From SOIL31 sp964636815 (lineage in GTDB: Bacteria > Babelota > Babeliae > Babelales > Vermiphilaceae): a DNA stretch of 64,000 bases. Below are positions 51,495 through 60,491 of this stretch, piece after piece. How positions within the stretch are numbered: position 1 is the first letter of the stretch; each line of letters starts with the position of its first letter. The notes beneath the pieces were generated by a model. It worked only from the letters and a program-made list of their open reading frames with translations, had not been told where the DNA came from and did not search any database. The translations under genes and the position numbers were made by a program. The DNA is taken from assembly GCA_964636815.1 (NCBI GenBank), contig CAZWTF010000001.1, positions 1 through 64,000 of the forward strand, read 5' to 3'.

Positions 51495-52309
51495 AAAAAT
51501 ATGTTTTAGGTTTGCTGTTGTTGGTTGTATATAATGTTTTCGCGATGGAAACATTTATTTTGCATGGTATTGATGGAACTGACGAAAAATGTAAGTTGGT
51601 TGCAAAATATTTATATAAATATCCCACAGGGCGAGATCGGAAAGAGTCTTCAGTGATTCAGGCTTTTTTTAAGGATCAAAATCGTATTGTGTTATCTCAT
51701 CGAGTTCAGCAATATATGTCAGTGCTGCAAAAGACTGAAGACAATGCCGAAGAATTTTTACAATTATTGTATGGAGATAACAATTTTCCTGTTGAGTTAA
51801 AAGAAAAGGTTTGGTTTTATGCTTTATGGGGTGATGCGCAGCAATATTATGCTATCAGTAATGCCTTGCGGTTTATTGGGAAGGATAAGTGCCACGTTGC
51901 TTGCTATAATGGTTCAGTGATTCATGATCATGATTCAGATCCGTTTTTTAAGCCATATTTTTTACGTGAACTTAATGAGGTTAGTCATGACAGTATAGAG
52001 TTCTCTTTTTATGGAACCAATAAAAAGGAAATTGTGTCGGATGATTCAGTAAAGTGTATAAAATTTCTTGTGCCGTGTAGATCCTATAAGGCGCCTATTT
52101 ACTGCGATATTACAATAAGAGAGCTAAAAGAGCTCATGTTTTTTGTAGAGGCAACACAAGATAGGGTGAGTAAGTTTAAACAGTTTTTTAATGAAATTGT
52201 TATATATCTTTCAGAGATGGATAACAAAACAGAAATAAGAGAGTTTGTTTATTGGTTAGGATATTTTAAAAACCTAACAAACAGTACACTCTCTTTTTAT
52301 AAAAAATAA
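51491..52309 (+). CDS. Secreted protein, second of an overlapping pair
   Basis: A 272-residue protein of unknown function with the signal peptide MKKYVLGLLLLVVYNVFAME, near-identical to the preceding gene. The bodies of the two proteins are not obviously related beyond a common FPVELKEKVWFY-like segment. The ATGA overlap implies coupled translation. It ends 20 bases before the convergent MerR-like gene. Function unknown. Confidence 0.55.
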   Translation: MKKYVLGLLLLVVYNVFAMETFILHGIDGTDEKCKLVAKYLYKYPTGRDRKESSVIQAFFKDQNRIVLSHRVQQYMSVLQKTEDNAEEFLQLLYGDNNFPVELKEKVWFYALWGDAQQYYAISNALRFIGKDKCHVACYNGSVIHDHDSDPFFKPYFLRELNEVSHDSIEFSFYGTNKKEIVSDDSVKCIKFLVPCRSYKAPIYCDITIRELKELMFFVEATQDRVSKFKQFFNEIVIYLSEMDNKTEIREFVYWLGYFKNLTNSTLSFYKK

Positions 52310-52328
52310 TTTTAAATGGTGTAAAAAA

Positions 52329-52739
52329 TTAAAGCATTTCTCGCAATTTGCGTAATTTATTTTTTAAATCAACAATCTGCTGCGAAAGGTGTTCAATTTT
52401 TTCATGTTCAGATTGAGCGGAAGATGCTTTTTTTGGTTCTTCCATTGTTGTTTTTTGTGAAGCAATGATAGATTCGCTTTTTGTTGAAGATTTTTCTTTA
52501 GAAGGTGATTTATCTTTGAGTTTCTTTTTTGCTCCTGAGATGGTAAAACCTTCTTCATACAGGAGTCGTTTAATTGTCTCAAATTTTTTAAGATCATTTT
52601 CATCATAAAAACGCTGGCTGCCTTCAGAACGTTTTGTTTTTATGCTGAACTCTTTTTCCCAAAAACGTACAACGAAGCGTTCAAGTTCAAGTTTGTCTGC
52701 AAGTTCACCGATGCGGAATTTTCTTTTTTGCATTTTCAT
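52329..52739 (-). CDS. MerR-family transcriptional regulator
   Basis: A 136-residue regulator. The N-terminal winged helix reads FRIGELADKLELERFVVRFWEKEF, then RSEGSQRFYDENDLKKFETIKRLL, the MerR pattern. A Ser/Lys-rich linker leads to a C-terminal coiled coil (EKIEHLSQQIVDLKNKLRKL) for dimerisation. It has no effector-binding domain, like the short MerR proteins found near ribosomal or rec genes. The target is unknown. Confidence 0.8.
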   Translation of the reverse strand: MKMQKRKFRIGELADKLELERFVVRFWEKEFSIKTKRSEGSQRFYDENDLKKFETIKRLLYEEGFTISGAKKKLKDKSPSKEKSSTKSESIIASQKTTMEEPKKASSAQSEHEKIEHLSQQIVDLKNKLRKLREML

Positions 52740-52787
52740 AAGAGATCTTTCCTTTTTTTATTTTATCAAATTTTTAGTTTATGGTGC

Positions 52788-52817
52788 GCTCTGCTTGGCT
52801 AAAGCTGTGAAGGGTAA
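52788..52817 (+). repeat. Dispersed repeat family A, copy 4 (degenerate, intergenic)
   Basis: The core at 52794-52816 reads CTTGGCTAAAGCTGTGAAGG then GTA. Most positions match copies 1 and 2. It lies in the spacer between the MerR-like gene and yidC. Confidence 0.55.
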
Positions 52818-52886
52818 ACTAGATGAAAATTCATTTTTATGGTAACATTAATGTGATAAATTAGTCAATTTTTATGAGGTATGTAT

Positions 52887-54422
52887 ATGAATATGCGCGA
52901 CTTGGTTTTACCCATTAGTTTAGCTTTCGTGAGTGTTATTCTTTTGAATCATTTTTTTCCGAGTAACTCATCAAAAGAATCAGCTGAAAGTACGTTTATT
53001 GCTCCAAGAGAAAAAAAAGAGTATAGACCTCTTAATGTAGAAATTGATTTTTATGATCAAAAACGTGCAGCTCATACACAATTGACTGATTGTGAAACAG
53101 AGTGGGGGCATCTATCATTTTCAACAGATGGTGCATCGCTTGATAGTGTTGATTTTAAAAGAGAATCTGACGGTCGTATCACAACAGTTCGCACAGTATT
53201 TCCGGTAGCAGATGGTCGAGAAAATAGATGTTTCTTGGTTGCATTACAAAACGCAACGCCGTTCTATTACACATTGTTATCGCAAGAAGAAAGTGATAAC
53301 AGTTATGAATTGTTGTATGTTGGCGGCAATGAAGAGTGTGTAGTTCAAAAACTGTTTACTATTGATAAGCATAATCCAAAAATTGATCTTTCAATTGAGA
53401 TTGCTCCAAAGAGCGGCCATCATGACGCAATAGAACCACGTATTTTATTCCCTGCTCCAGTAATGCCAGATCTTAAAGGTACTGATGTTATTTCATCAAT
53501 TGTTATTGATCAAAATGATGTTTTTGCAAAAACATATTTGAACAAATTGGATGTGCATCGCGGATGGTTTAAGCCGATAATGTTTGGAACAGATGATCGT
53601 TATTTTATTCATGCGTTAATTGCTGATAATCATCATTTCGCTCAACGTGCATATTATAAAGTTGATGAGCAAACGCATCTGCTATCTATTGTAGAAGGTC
53701 CAACGGTTACTGAAAAAGCATCATGGACGTTATCATTTTATTTTGGGCCCAAAGAGCTTAACGCAATTGCTGCTGTTGATACTCGTTTAGAAAAAACATT
53801 AGAGTATTCTGGTATGCTATCATTCTTGGCTAAACTGATGTTGCATATTTTAAATTGGTTGTATAAATATGTTCATAATTATGGTTTAGCAATCATTTTA
53901 TTAACGCTATTAATACAGCTTTGTTTATTGCCACTTACATTACGCAATGGTGAAGAGAAGTTCAAAAAACAGCAAGCAGAGTATCAACGAGAGCTTGCGC
54001 ACATAGAACAACGTTTTGCGGGAGATCAAGAAAGATTGTTAGCAGAACGCACCGCATTGATTCGTAGAAAAGGTGTCCCAGGATTAGGTTGTTTGTTGCC
54101 ATTATTGCTGCAAATACCTATCTTTTTTGCACTCAGTCGAGTGCTTTCGAGCTCATTTGAACTATACAAAGCACCAATGTTATGGATACCTGATCTTTCA
54201 TCACGTGATCCGTATTTTATTCTGCCAGTGTTGGTGGTTATTGCTATGTTAATCCAAGACACAAGCGGCAACCCTCAACAGCGCATGAGTAAGATCACTA
54301 TGGCATTTGTGTTTGGTGCGTTCACATCAAGCTTTTCAGCAGGATTAACGCTCTATATTTTAATGGGTAGAGTTTTTGGTTTTATACAAACAAGACTTAT
54401 GCATTTTTTTAAATTGGTGTAA
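52887..54422 (+). CDS. yidC: Membrane protein insertase YidC
   Basis: A 511-residue YidC with the Gram-negative layout: an N-terminal signal anchor, a periplasmic domain of about 270 residues, and the Oxa1-type core (NYGLAIILLTLLIQLCLLPL, GCLLPLLLQIPIFFALSRVL, MLWIPDLSSRDPYFILPVL). It inserts proteins with or without SecYEG. GAGG at 52875 favours the ATG at 52887 over 52881. No rnpA or yidD is beside it. Confidence 0.93.
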   Translation: MNMRDLVLPISLAFVSVILLNHFFPSNSSKESAESTFIAPREKKEYRPLNVEIDFYDQKRAAHTQLTDCETEWGHLSFSTDGASLDSVDFKRESDGRITTVRTVFPVADGRENRCFLVALQNATPFYYTLLSQEESDNSYELLYVGGNEECVVQKLFTIDKHNPKIDLSIEIAPKSGHHDAIEPRILFPAPVMPDLKGTDVISSIVIDQNDVFAKTYLNKLDVHRGWFKPIMFGTDDRYFIHALIADNHHFAQRAYYKVDEQTHLLSIVEGPTVTEKASWTLSFYFGPKELNAIAAVDTRLEKTLEYSGMLSFLAKLMLHILNWLYKYVHNYGLAIILLTLLIQLCLLPLTLRNGEEKFKKQQAEYQRELAHIEQRFAGDQERLLAERTALIRRKGVPGLGCLLPLLLQIPIFFALSRVLSSSFELYKAPMLWIPDLSSRDPYFILPVLVVIAMLIQDTSGNPQQRMSKITMAFVFGAFTSSFSAGLTLYILMGRVFGFIQTRLMHFFKLV

Positions 54423-54424
54423 TC

Positions 54425-55027
54425 ATGTTAGAAGAGTTGCCAACGCTTGCGCATCTATTAAAAATTTTACAACAAGTTCCCTATCTTGCTTCAAAAAATC
54501 TATATCGAGTTGCATCACACTTTTTGGAAATGCAACCGCAACAAGTGGCGCAATTTTGCGCGTCATTAGAGGTGGTAAAAGATCGTTTAAAAAAATGTGA
54601 TCAATGTTTTTTTTGGCGAGAAGTTACAGCAGGATGTATTTTTTGTGCATCAACAAAACGGGATCATGCAACGGTCTGTGTTGTAGAAACATGGCAAGAA
54701 ATAGTTGCGATAGAAAAAACAAAAGGATACATCGGACTGTACCATGTGCTTGGGGGATCTATCTCCCCACTTGAGGGTGTGAGTGCAGAAGATTTGACGC
54801 TTGATGCTTTAGTTGAACGGGTAGAAAAAGGTACAATTAAAGAACTTATTTTGGCAACAAATCAGACCCCAGAAGGGGAAGCAACTGCAAGTTATATTGC
54901 GCGTAAACTAAAAGATAAAAATATTGTTATCTCTTGTTTAGCGCGTGGTTTGCCGGTAGGCTCATCTTTGGAAGGTATGGATCGTTTAACAGTGTTTAAA
55001 GCTTTATCAGAGCGACGTCCATTTTAA
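54425..55027 (+). CDS. recR: Recombination protein RecR
   Basis: A 200-residue RecR, which helps load RecA at gaps. After the N-terminal HhH (LPTLAHLLKILQQVPYLASKN) comes the C4 zinc site CDQCFFWREVTAGCIFC, then a Toprim domain (YHVLGGSISPLEGV, LATNQTPEGEATASYIARKL). It starts 2 bases after yidC, so it is likely translationally coupled. The dnaX gene usually found upstream is absent. Confidence 0.95.
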   Translation: MLEELPTLAHLLKILQQVPYLASKNLYRVASHFLEMQPQQVAQFCASLEVVKDRLKKCDQCFFWREVTAGCIFCASTKRDHATVCVVETWQEIVAIEKTKGYIGLYHVLGGSISPLEGVSAEDLTLDALVERVEKGTIKELILATNQTPEGEATASYIARKLKDKNIVISCLARGLPVGSSLEGMDRLTVFKALSERRPF

Positions 55028-55050
55028 TAATAAAAATTTAAAGGTTTTTA

Positions 55051-56442
55051 ATGATATCAGATTTTTTTGGTGGTTTAGCGCCACGTACAGATAAATTATC
55101 GGTGTATTCATTGCGAAGGAAAGAGCTGATTGAATCTATTAAGTCAGAATTTCCGCATAAAGAAAAAAGTGTAGTCGTTTTATTTGCCGCATTTGAGCAA
55201 AGTATTGAACGTTTTAGGCAAGATAAAACATTTTATTATTACACTGGCGTGAATGAACCAGGTGCCGCATTGGTTATTGATATGACCGGTAAATCAACGC
55301 TGTATATTCCTAACTGTTTTGAAAAACGTGCGCAATGGATGACATTGCCGCCAGCATTGGTTAATCGCGATGCAAAAGCTTTGGGCGTTGATGCAGTTGA
55401 GTTGTTAGGTGATGAATGCGCAGGATATGAATTGAATCCTTATTTTTCTGCGGAAGAATATGCACATATGATTGCATTGATGAAAAATGTTATTGCGCAG
55501 GAAGGTTCTTTGTTGACAACAGCGCCTAGTAATGGTCATGAATATTTACACGCCCGTTTTGCGTTTGATCATTTGCAAAAATTTATTCCTGAAGTGAACA
55601 AAGCAGTTGTTGATGTATCATCATTTATAGCGGCAAGTAGACGCCGTAAAGACATCGGTGAAGTTGAACAAATATATCGTGCAATAGAGATTACTGAACT
55701 TGCGCATGAATCTGCAGTACAAGCGATTAAACATGATGTTTTAGAAGCTGAAGTGCAAGCTTCTCTTGAATATATGATGATAGCATCACATGCACGTACA
55801 TCATTTCCGAGTATTGTTGCGAGTGGTAAAAATGGGACAGTATTACATTATAATCAAAATAATGGAACGCTTAAAGATGGTGATTTGGTGGTAATCGATA
55901 TTGGTGCAGAGCTTGATAATTACTGCGCAGATTTAACACGTACGTATCCTGTATCTGGAACCTTTACCAAACGCCAAAAAGAGTTATATAACATTGTTCT
56001 TGCAACACAAGAACATATTGCGTCGCTTGCAAAGCCAGGAATGTGGCTTAAAAATAAAGATAAAGCTGATAAATCGTTGCATCATTTAGCGGTGAAATTT
56101 TTAGCTCAACGCGGTTATGACAAATATTTTCCTCATGGTATTGGGCACTTCCTTGGTCTTGATGTTCATGATGTTGGTGATTACAATGTTCCATTGCATG
56201 AAGGTGACGTTATCACTATTGAGCCTGGTATTTATATTCCTGCAGAAAATATAGGTATTCGTATTGAAGATAACTATTGGATTACCAAAGATGGCGCAAT
56301 CTGTTTAAGCGAACGTTTGCCTAAAGACGCCGATGACATTGAACAATTGATGCAACAAGCATTGAGTGGCGAGAGTGATGATGAAGACGAAGATGAATTT
56401 GATGACGAAGATGAAGATTTTGATGATGAGGACTTTAATTAA
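55051..56442 (+). CDS. pepP: Xaa-Pro aminopeptidase (aminopeptidase P) with acidic tail
   Basis: A 463-residue M24 metallopeptidase that removes an N-terminal residue before Pro. Metal ligands are visible in VVIDIGAELDNYCADLTRTYP (two Asp), HGIGHFLGLDVHD (His), TIEPGIYI (Glu) and RIEDNYWIT (Glu). The N-terminal domain matches aminopeptidase P. The last 25 residues are almost all Asp and Glu with Phe, an unusual acidic tail. It follows recR and precedes the antiporter after 11 bases. Confidence 0.87.
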   Translation: MISDFFGGLAPRTDKLSVYSLRRKELIESIKSEFPHKEKSVVVLFAAFEQSIERFRQDKTFYYYTGVNEPGAALVIDMTGKSTLYIPNCFEKRAQWMTLPPALVNRDAKALGVDAVELLGDECAGYELNPYFSAEEYAHMIALMKNVIAQEGSLLTTAPSNGHEYLHARFAFDHLQKFIPEVNKAVVDVSSFIAASRRRKDIGEVEQIYRAIEITELAHESAVQAIKHDVLEAEVQASLEYMMIASHARTSFPSIVASGKNGTVLHYNQNNGTLKDGDLVVIDIGAELDNYCADLTRTYPVSGTFTKRQKELYNIVLATQEHIASLAKPGMWLKNKDKADKSLHHLAVKFLAQRGYDKYFPHGIGHFLGLDVHDVGDYNVPLHEGDVITIEPGIYIPAENIGIRIEDNYWITKDGAICLSERLPKDADDIEQLMQQALSGESDDEDEDEFDDEDEDFDDEDFN

Positions 56443-56453
56443 AAGGATCTTTT

Positions 56454-58010
56454 ATGCCATTAACATGGCTTTCATTGTTGCCGCCATTGATAGTGATTGG
56501 TGCTGTTTGTGTAACACAGCACCTTAATGTTTCACTTGCATTGGGTATTATATCTGCGGCATTAATTGCAACGCAAGGTCAGCTTTTACCTGCGTTAATG
56601 CTGTGCGGACAAAAGTTTGTTATGCATTTTTCTGATGTAGATAATATTTATTTATATCTTTTAATAATAGCTATTAGTTCGCTTATTACCTTGTTGACTG
56701 TAGCAGGATCTGCAGTTGGATGCGCAGAAATTATTGGTAGAAAAATACGTAGAAAGCGTAGTGTTGAACTGTCAACGATTATGCTGTCTTTTTTATTAAG
56801 CATAGATGATTATTTGAGTATTTTGACGGTTGGTTTTGTTATGAAACCGATTGCAGATAGACTTGCGGTTGCGCGTACAAAGGTTGCATACATTGTGCAT
56901 GCTCTCGCAGGACCGTTGGTTATTATTGTGCCAATATCAACGTGGGCAGCTGTTATATTAGCGCAACTTGATAATGCAGGGATTCATATTGCTGCACCAC
57001 AAAAAATTGTAGCTGATCCTTTGTATGTGTATCTTAAAACAGTCCCTTTTATTTTTTATTCGGTTCTTGTTGTACTATCAGTTTGTTTTGTGGTTATTGT
57101 ACGCATTGGGTATGGACCAATTGCGCAAGACGAACGTAATGCGGTGGCTTTTGATGATCAGGATTTGATTGAAACACAGAGCAATAATCATTCGTTAATT
57201 GAGCTGTTCATGCCTTTGGCGATTCTTATTGGGGGTGTGTTTATTGGCATATTATATGCAGGCAATTATCATCTTTTTGGTGGAAACAACTCATTTTTTG
57301 ATGCATTTAGAGAAAATAATAAAACATTTTTAATTTTTTTGTTTGCAGCCCTCGGTGCCTTTGCGTGGAGTGTTGTTTTTTCGGTGTATAAAAAAATGAT
57401 ATCAGTTGTTCAAATTCCTATGCTGGTCTATGAAGGTGCTTATCTCATGAAGTCTTCAATCATTATGGTTATTTTGGCATCTGTTTTAGGAAGTTTTTTA
57501 CGCCTTGAACTGCAGACGGGTAGTTATGTTGCATATCTCTTGCTGGGAACTATTTCATTGTGGTTGATACCAGCAATGTTGTTTGTTGTTTCCTTGATTA
57601 TTACGCTGACAACAGGGTCTGCATGGGGTACTTTCTCATTGCTGATTCCTATTACTACCCAAATGTTAATCTCATTGTTGCAGCTTGAGACTCCGGTTGT
57701 GATTGATCAAATCCCGCTTTTATTTCCAGCTCTTGGAGCTGTTCTTTCAGGAGCAGCGTGTGGAAATCATGTTTCTCCGATTGCAGAGACAACGATTATG
57801 ACTGCAACCAGTGTAGGAGTAGCGCCGTTAGAGCATGCAAAATCTCAGTTTTATTATGCAGCCCCAGTAATTGTGGGAACGTTAGCATCTTTTATTACAG
57901 TCGGGTTGTTGTATGATTATGGGTTGTATCAGAGCTTTTTTGTTTCTTTTGGTGTTGGCGCTGTTGTGAGTGGATTGGCTTTAATTGGGTTGCATTATTG
58001 GAAAAAATAG
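56454..58010 (+). CDS. NhaC-family Na+/H+ antiporter
   Basis: A 518-residue protein with about eleven membrane helices. The segment SIDDYLSILTVGFVMKPIAD, then ALAGPLVIIVPISTWAAV, matches the NhaC pattern, as does ITLTTGSAWGTFSLLIPIT and the GNHVSPIAETTIM near the C-terminus. It should exchange Na+ (or a related cation) for H+ across the inner membrane. The nearest relative may be a related organic-ion antiporter, so the ion is not certain. Confidence 0.8.
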   Translation: MPLTWLSLLPPLIVIGAVCVTQHLNVSLALGIISAALIATQGQLLPALMLCGQKFVMHFSDVDNIYLYLLIIAISSLITLLTVAGSAVGCAEIIGRKIRRKRSVELSTIMLSFLLSIDDYLSILTVGFVMKPIADRLAVARTKVAYIVHALAGPLVIIVPISTWAAVILAQLDNAGIHIAAPQKIVADPLYVYLKTVPFIFYSVLVVLSVCFVVIVRIGYGPIAQDERNAVAFDDQDLIETQSNNHSLIELFMPLAILIGGVFIGILYAGNYHLFGGNNSFFDAFRENNKTFLIFLFAALGAFAWSVVFSVYKKMISVVQIPMLVYEGAYLMKSSIIMVILASVLGSFLRLELQTGSYVAYLLLGTISLWLIPAMLFVVSLIITLTTGSAWGTFSLLIPITTQMLISLLQLETPVVIDQIPLLFPALGAVLSGAACGNHVSPIAETTIMTATSVGVAPLEHAKSQFYYAAPVIVGTLASFITVGLLYDYGLYQSFFVSFGVGAVVSGLALIGLHYWKK

Positions 58011-58124
58011 GGTTAAATAGCTGTTTTTCTATTGACCGACTAGCAATAATGAGCTACCTTAGAAGAAAGAGCCCCACTCTTTAAAAATTAGTTACAATAA
58101 AATTGTTTTAAAAGGTGATGACTT

Positions 58125-58583
58125 ATGAGTATGAATAATACGTTCTATCCACGTAAAGAAGATGTAGTAGCGGGATGGTGTCATATTGACGCTGATGGTA
58201 AGGTTCTTGGTCGTTTGGCTACGTTTGTTGCTGATAGATTACGCGGCAAAGACAAGCCTCACTTTACTCCTCATACTGACTGTGGTGATTATGTAGTAAT
58301 CACTAATGCTGACAAAATTATTCTTTCTGGTGATAAGTGGGAAGATAAGGAATACGTTAGAGTGAGTGGTTGGCAGGGTGGTAAAAAAGAAATCCCAGCT
58401 AAAGATTTACACAAAAAACACCCAACTCAATTGGTTGAATTGGCAGTTAGACGTATGCTTCCTAAAAATAATCTAAGCCGACAAATTATCAAAAAGCTTA
58501 AAGTATATGCTGGATCAGAACATCCTCACGTTGCTCAAAATCCAACGGTTGTTGAGTTACACATTCAAAAGCCACGTGGTTAA
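58125..58583 (+). CDS. rplM: 50S ribosomal protein L13
   Basis: A 152-residue L13, an early-assembly protein of the 50S subunit. Conserved parts are WCHIDADGKVLGRLATFVADRLRGKDKPHF, GDYVVITNADKI and the AVRRMLPKNNLSR segment. In most bacteria rpsI (S9) follows immediately; here a strong terminator follows and S9 is not in the window. AAAGGTGATGACTT lies before the ATG. Confidence 0.96.
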   Translation: MSMNNTFYPRKEDVVAGWCHIDADGKVLGRLATFVADRLRGKDKPHFTPHTDCGDYVVITNADKIILSGDKWEDKEYVRVSGWQGGKKEIPAKDLHKKHPTQLVELAVRRMLPKNNLSRQIIKKLKVYAGSEHPHVAQNPTVVELHIQKPRG

Positions 58584-58602
58584 GCTATAAAAAATAGTTA
58601 TT

Positions 58603-58634
58603 AAAAAAGCAGGACTTAAAATCCTGCTTTTTTT
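58603..58634 (+). terminator. Terminator after rplM
   Basis: AAAAAAGCAGGA (58603-58614) pairs with TCCTGCTTTTTT (58622-58633), loop CTTAAAA. A on one side and T on the other let it serve both rplM and the convergent rseP gene. Confidence 0.88.
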
Positions 58635-58652
58635 GCGTTCAAAATGTTTATA

Positions 58653-59795
58653 TTAACTCATCTTGAAATATGCGAGTATCGCATTAATATATGAGCTTGC
58701 GAGTCGACTGATATCGTTGATCGTCAAGTAGGCGAATAAGATCATAAATAGAATAGCTGTGCCTATGTGAATGTATTCACGAATTTTATATGGAATAGGG
58801 CGACCAATTAAAGCCTCTATTGAATAAAAAAGTATTTGGCCACCATCAAGTATTGGCAATGGAATAAGATTAAGCACGGCCAAATTGATGCTGATAAGGG
58901 CAAGTAGTAGGAAGTAGAGCTGTAATCCTTGAGCGCTGCTTTTTGCAGTCATGGCAATGATCATAACGGGACCGCCAACTTGGTCGATATGTCTTTTTAG
59001 TTGTAAAAACCCCTTGATAGTTTCTTTTATCCACTTGTTACATGTTGCCACCCCGAGTGCAAAGGCATCCTTAAAAGAGTGAGCGGGTGTTGGTAGATAA
59101 TCAAATTCAACGCCCAATACGCCAACTGGACCAGCTTCTGTTTCTTTGCTACTGACGATGATAGTTTTTGTTAGTTGTGCGCCATCGCGTTCAACAACAA
59201 CAGTAACTTTTTTGAGCGCAAGAGGCTGAATAATTTTTTGAATTTCTTGAACATTGCGACCAATCGGCTGTTCGTTGATTGATACAATGCGATCGCCCGT
59301 ATGTAATCCGCCATTTTCTGCAGCAGATTGTTGGTGAATAACCGCGATAACTGGCTGGGAGATATGAGGGGTTTTAGGGATGCCGGTCATGAATAAGAGG
59401 ATCATGGTGAAATATGCGAAGATAAAGTTAAACAGGATGCCCCCAAGCAGGACGCAGACTTTTTGATAGAACGGTTTAACAGCGAAGGATCCTTCGTCAG
59501 AGGCAAACGCATCTTTTTGTTCACCTTGACCTACTTCTGCAGCTCCTGCAATCTCAACATAGCCTCCAAAAGGTATAGCTGATAAGCAGAATTCGGTTTC
59601 ACCGATTTTTTTAGTTATTATTCTTGGCCCAAAACCAAGGGAAAAAGAAGGAACTCTGATTTTAAAAAGTTTAGCAAATAGAAAATGACCAAGTTCATGA
59701 AACCCTATCAAAAAGCCTATTCCTAAAATTCCAAGCAGAATAGAAAAAATGGGTTGAAGGGTGAGTAATAATTTCGAAAAATATGCTATAATCAT
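58653..59795 (-). CDS. rseP: Membrane-bound site-2 zinc metalloprotease RseP
   Basis: A 380-residue intramembrane protease. The zinc motif FHELGHFLFAK is in the first helix region, and the second metal ligand is in LPILDGGQI. A PDZ domain lies between (about 165-250, e.g. NGGLHTGDRIVSINEQP). RseP cleaves membrane-anchored regulators and signal peptides. The ATG at 59795 has AAGGGATC upstream; an ATG at 59843 adds an unlikely charged extension. Confidence 0.92.
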   Translation of the reverse strand: MIIAYFSKLLLTLQPIFSILLGILGIGFLIGFHELGHFLFAKLFKIRVPSFSLGFGPRIITKKIGETEFCLSAIPFGGYVEIAGAAEVGQGEQKDAFASDEGSFAVKPFYQKVCVLLGGILFNFIFAYFTMILLFMTGIPKTPHISQPVIAVIHQQSAAENGGLHTGDRIVSINEQPIGRNVQEIQKIIQPLALKKVTVVVERDGAQLTKTIIVSSKETEAGPVGVLGVEFDYLPTPAHSFKDAFALGVATCNKWIKETIKGFLQLKRHIDQVGGPVMIIAMTAKSSAQGLQLYFLLLALISINLAVLNLIPLPILDGGQILFYSIEALIGRPIPYKIREYIHIGTAILFMILFAYLTINDISRLASSYINAILAYFKMS

Positions 59796-60022
59796 AAAAA
59801 GATCCCTTTTATAAGTATAAAACGTGAAAACTGTTTTTGCCAATTAAGTAAAAATAAGCTATCATTATTAGTAGTAGAAGTCCATCGCTTTTTGAACCTC
59901 TTTTTTTGCAAAAAAGTTGAATGTAGGGTGCTTTTCTGGTGCAGGTTGCGAATTATTTTCTTGAAAAAATTCACAAAGAGGGTAAAATAGCAATTAGTCA
60001 ACTTGAGTGCCTGCCTGTAGCA

Positions 60023-60049
60023 TTGGATTAAAAGTTGCGATTATATAAT
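60023..60049 (+). promoter_or_regulatory. Promoter of the rpsL-rpsG-fusA-tuf operon
   Basis: TTGGAT (60023-60028) and TATAAT (60044-60049) are 15 bases apart, and the -10 lies 41 bases before the rpsL ATG. No other promoter-like pair was seen in the 295-base spacer. Confidence 0.5.
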
Positions 60050-60090
60050 AAACTATTTTTCATAACGTGATAATATAAGGATTTGTGTAC

Positions 60091-60483
60091 ATGCCAACGA
60101 TTAATCAATTATGTCGATTTGGTAGAAATAAAATTAAAGCGAAACCAAAAAGTCCGGCTCTCAGAAGAGGGTTGTTTCTTAAAGGACCTTTCGCTAAAGG
60201 GGTTTGTACCCGTGTTTTTACTACGACGCCAAAAAAACCTAACTCTGCGCTTCGAAAAGTTGCTCGTGTTAAGTTAACTACAGGTATAGAAGTAACTGCA
60301 TATATACCAGGTGAAGGTCATAATTTGCAGGAGCACTCTGTTGTTCTTGTTCGTGGTGGTCGTGTTAAGGATTTACCTGGTGTTAAGTATCATATCGTAA
60401 GAGGCGCGTTGGATTGTGCTGGCGTAGATAAAAGAAAACAATCACGTTCTCTTTACGGCGCTAAACGTCCAAAAAGTAAGTAA
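60091..60483 (+). CDS. rpsL: 30S ribosomal protein S12
   Basis: A 130-residue S12, part of the decoding centre. The conserved loops TTPKKPNSALRKVARVKL and the PGEGHNLQEHSVVLVRGGRVKDLPGVKYH stretch are intact, with the Lys residues linked to streptomycin in other bacteria. The region FLKGPFAKGVCTRVF differs from the usual QxRGVCTRVY by a short insertion. The ATG at 60091 follows AAGGA; the GTG at 60085 is less likely. It opens the str operon. Confidence 0.96.
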   Translation: MPTINQLCRFGRNKIKAKPKSPALRRGLFLKGPFAKGVCTRVFTTTPKKPNSALRKVARVKLTTGIEVTAYIPGEGHNLQEHSVVLVRGGRVKDLPGVKYHIVRGALDCAGVDKRKQSRSLYGAKRPKSK

Positions 60484-60491
60484 GGAATTAT

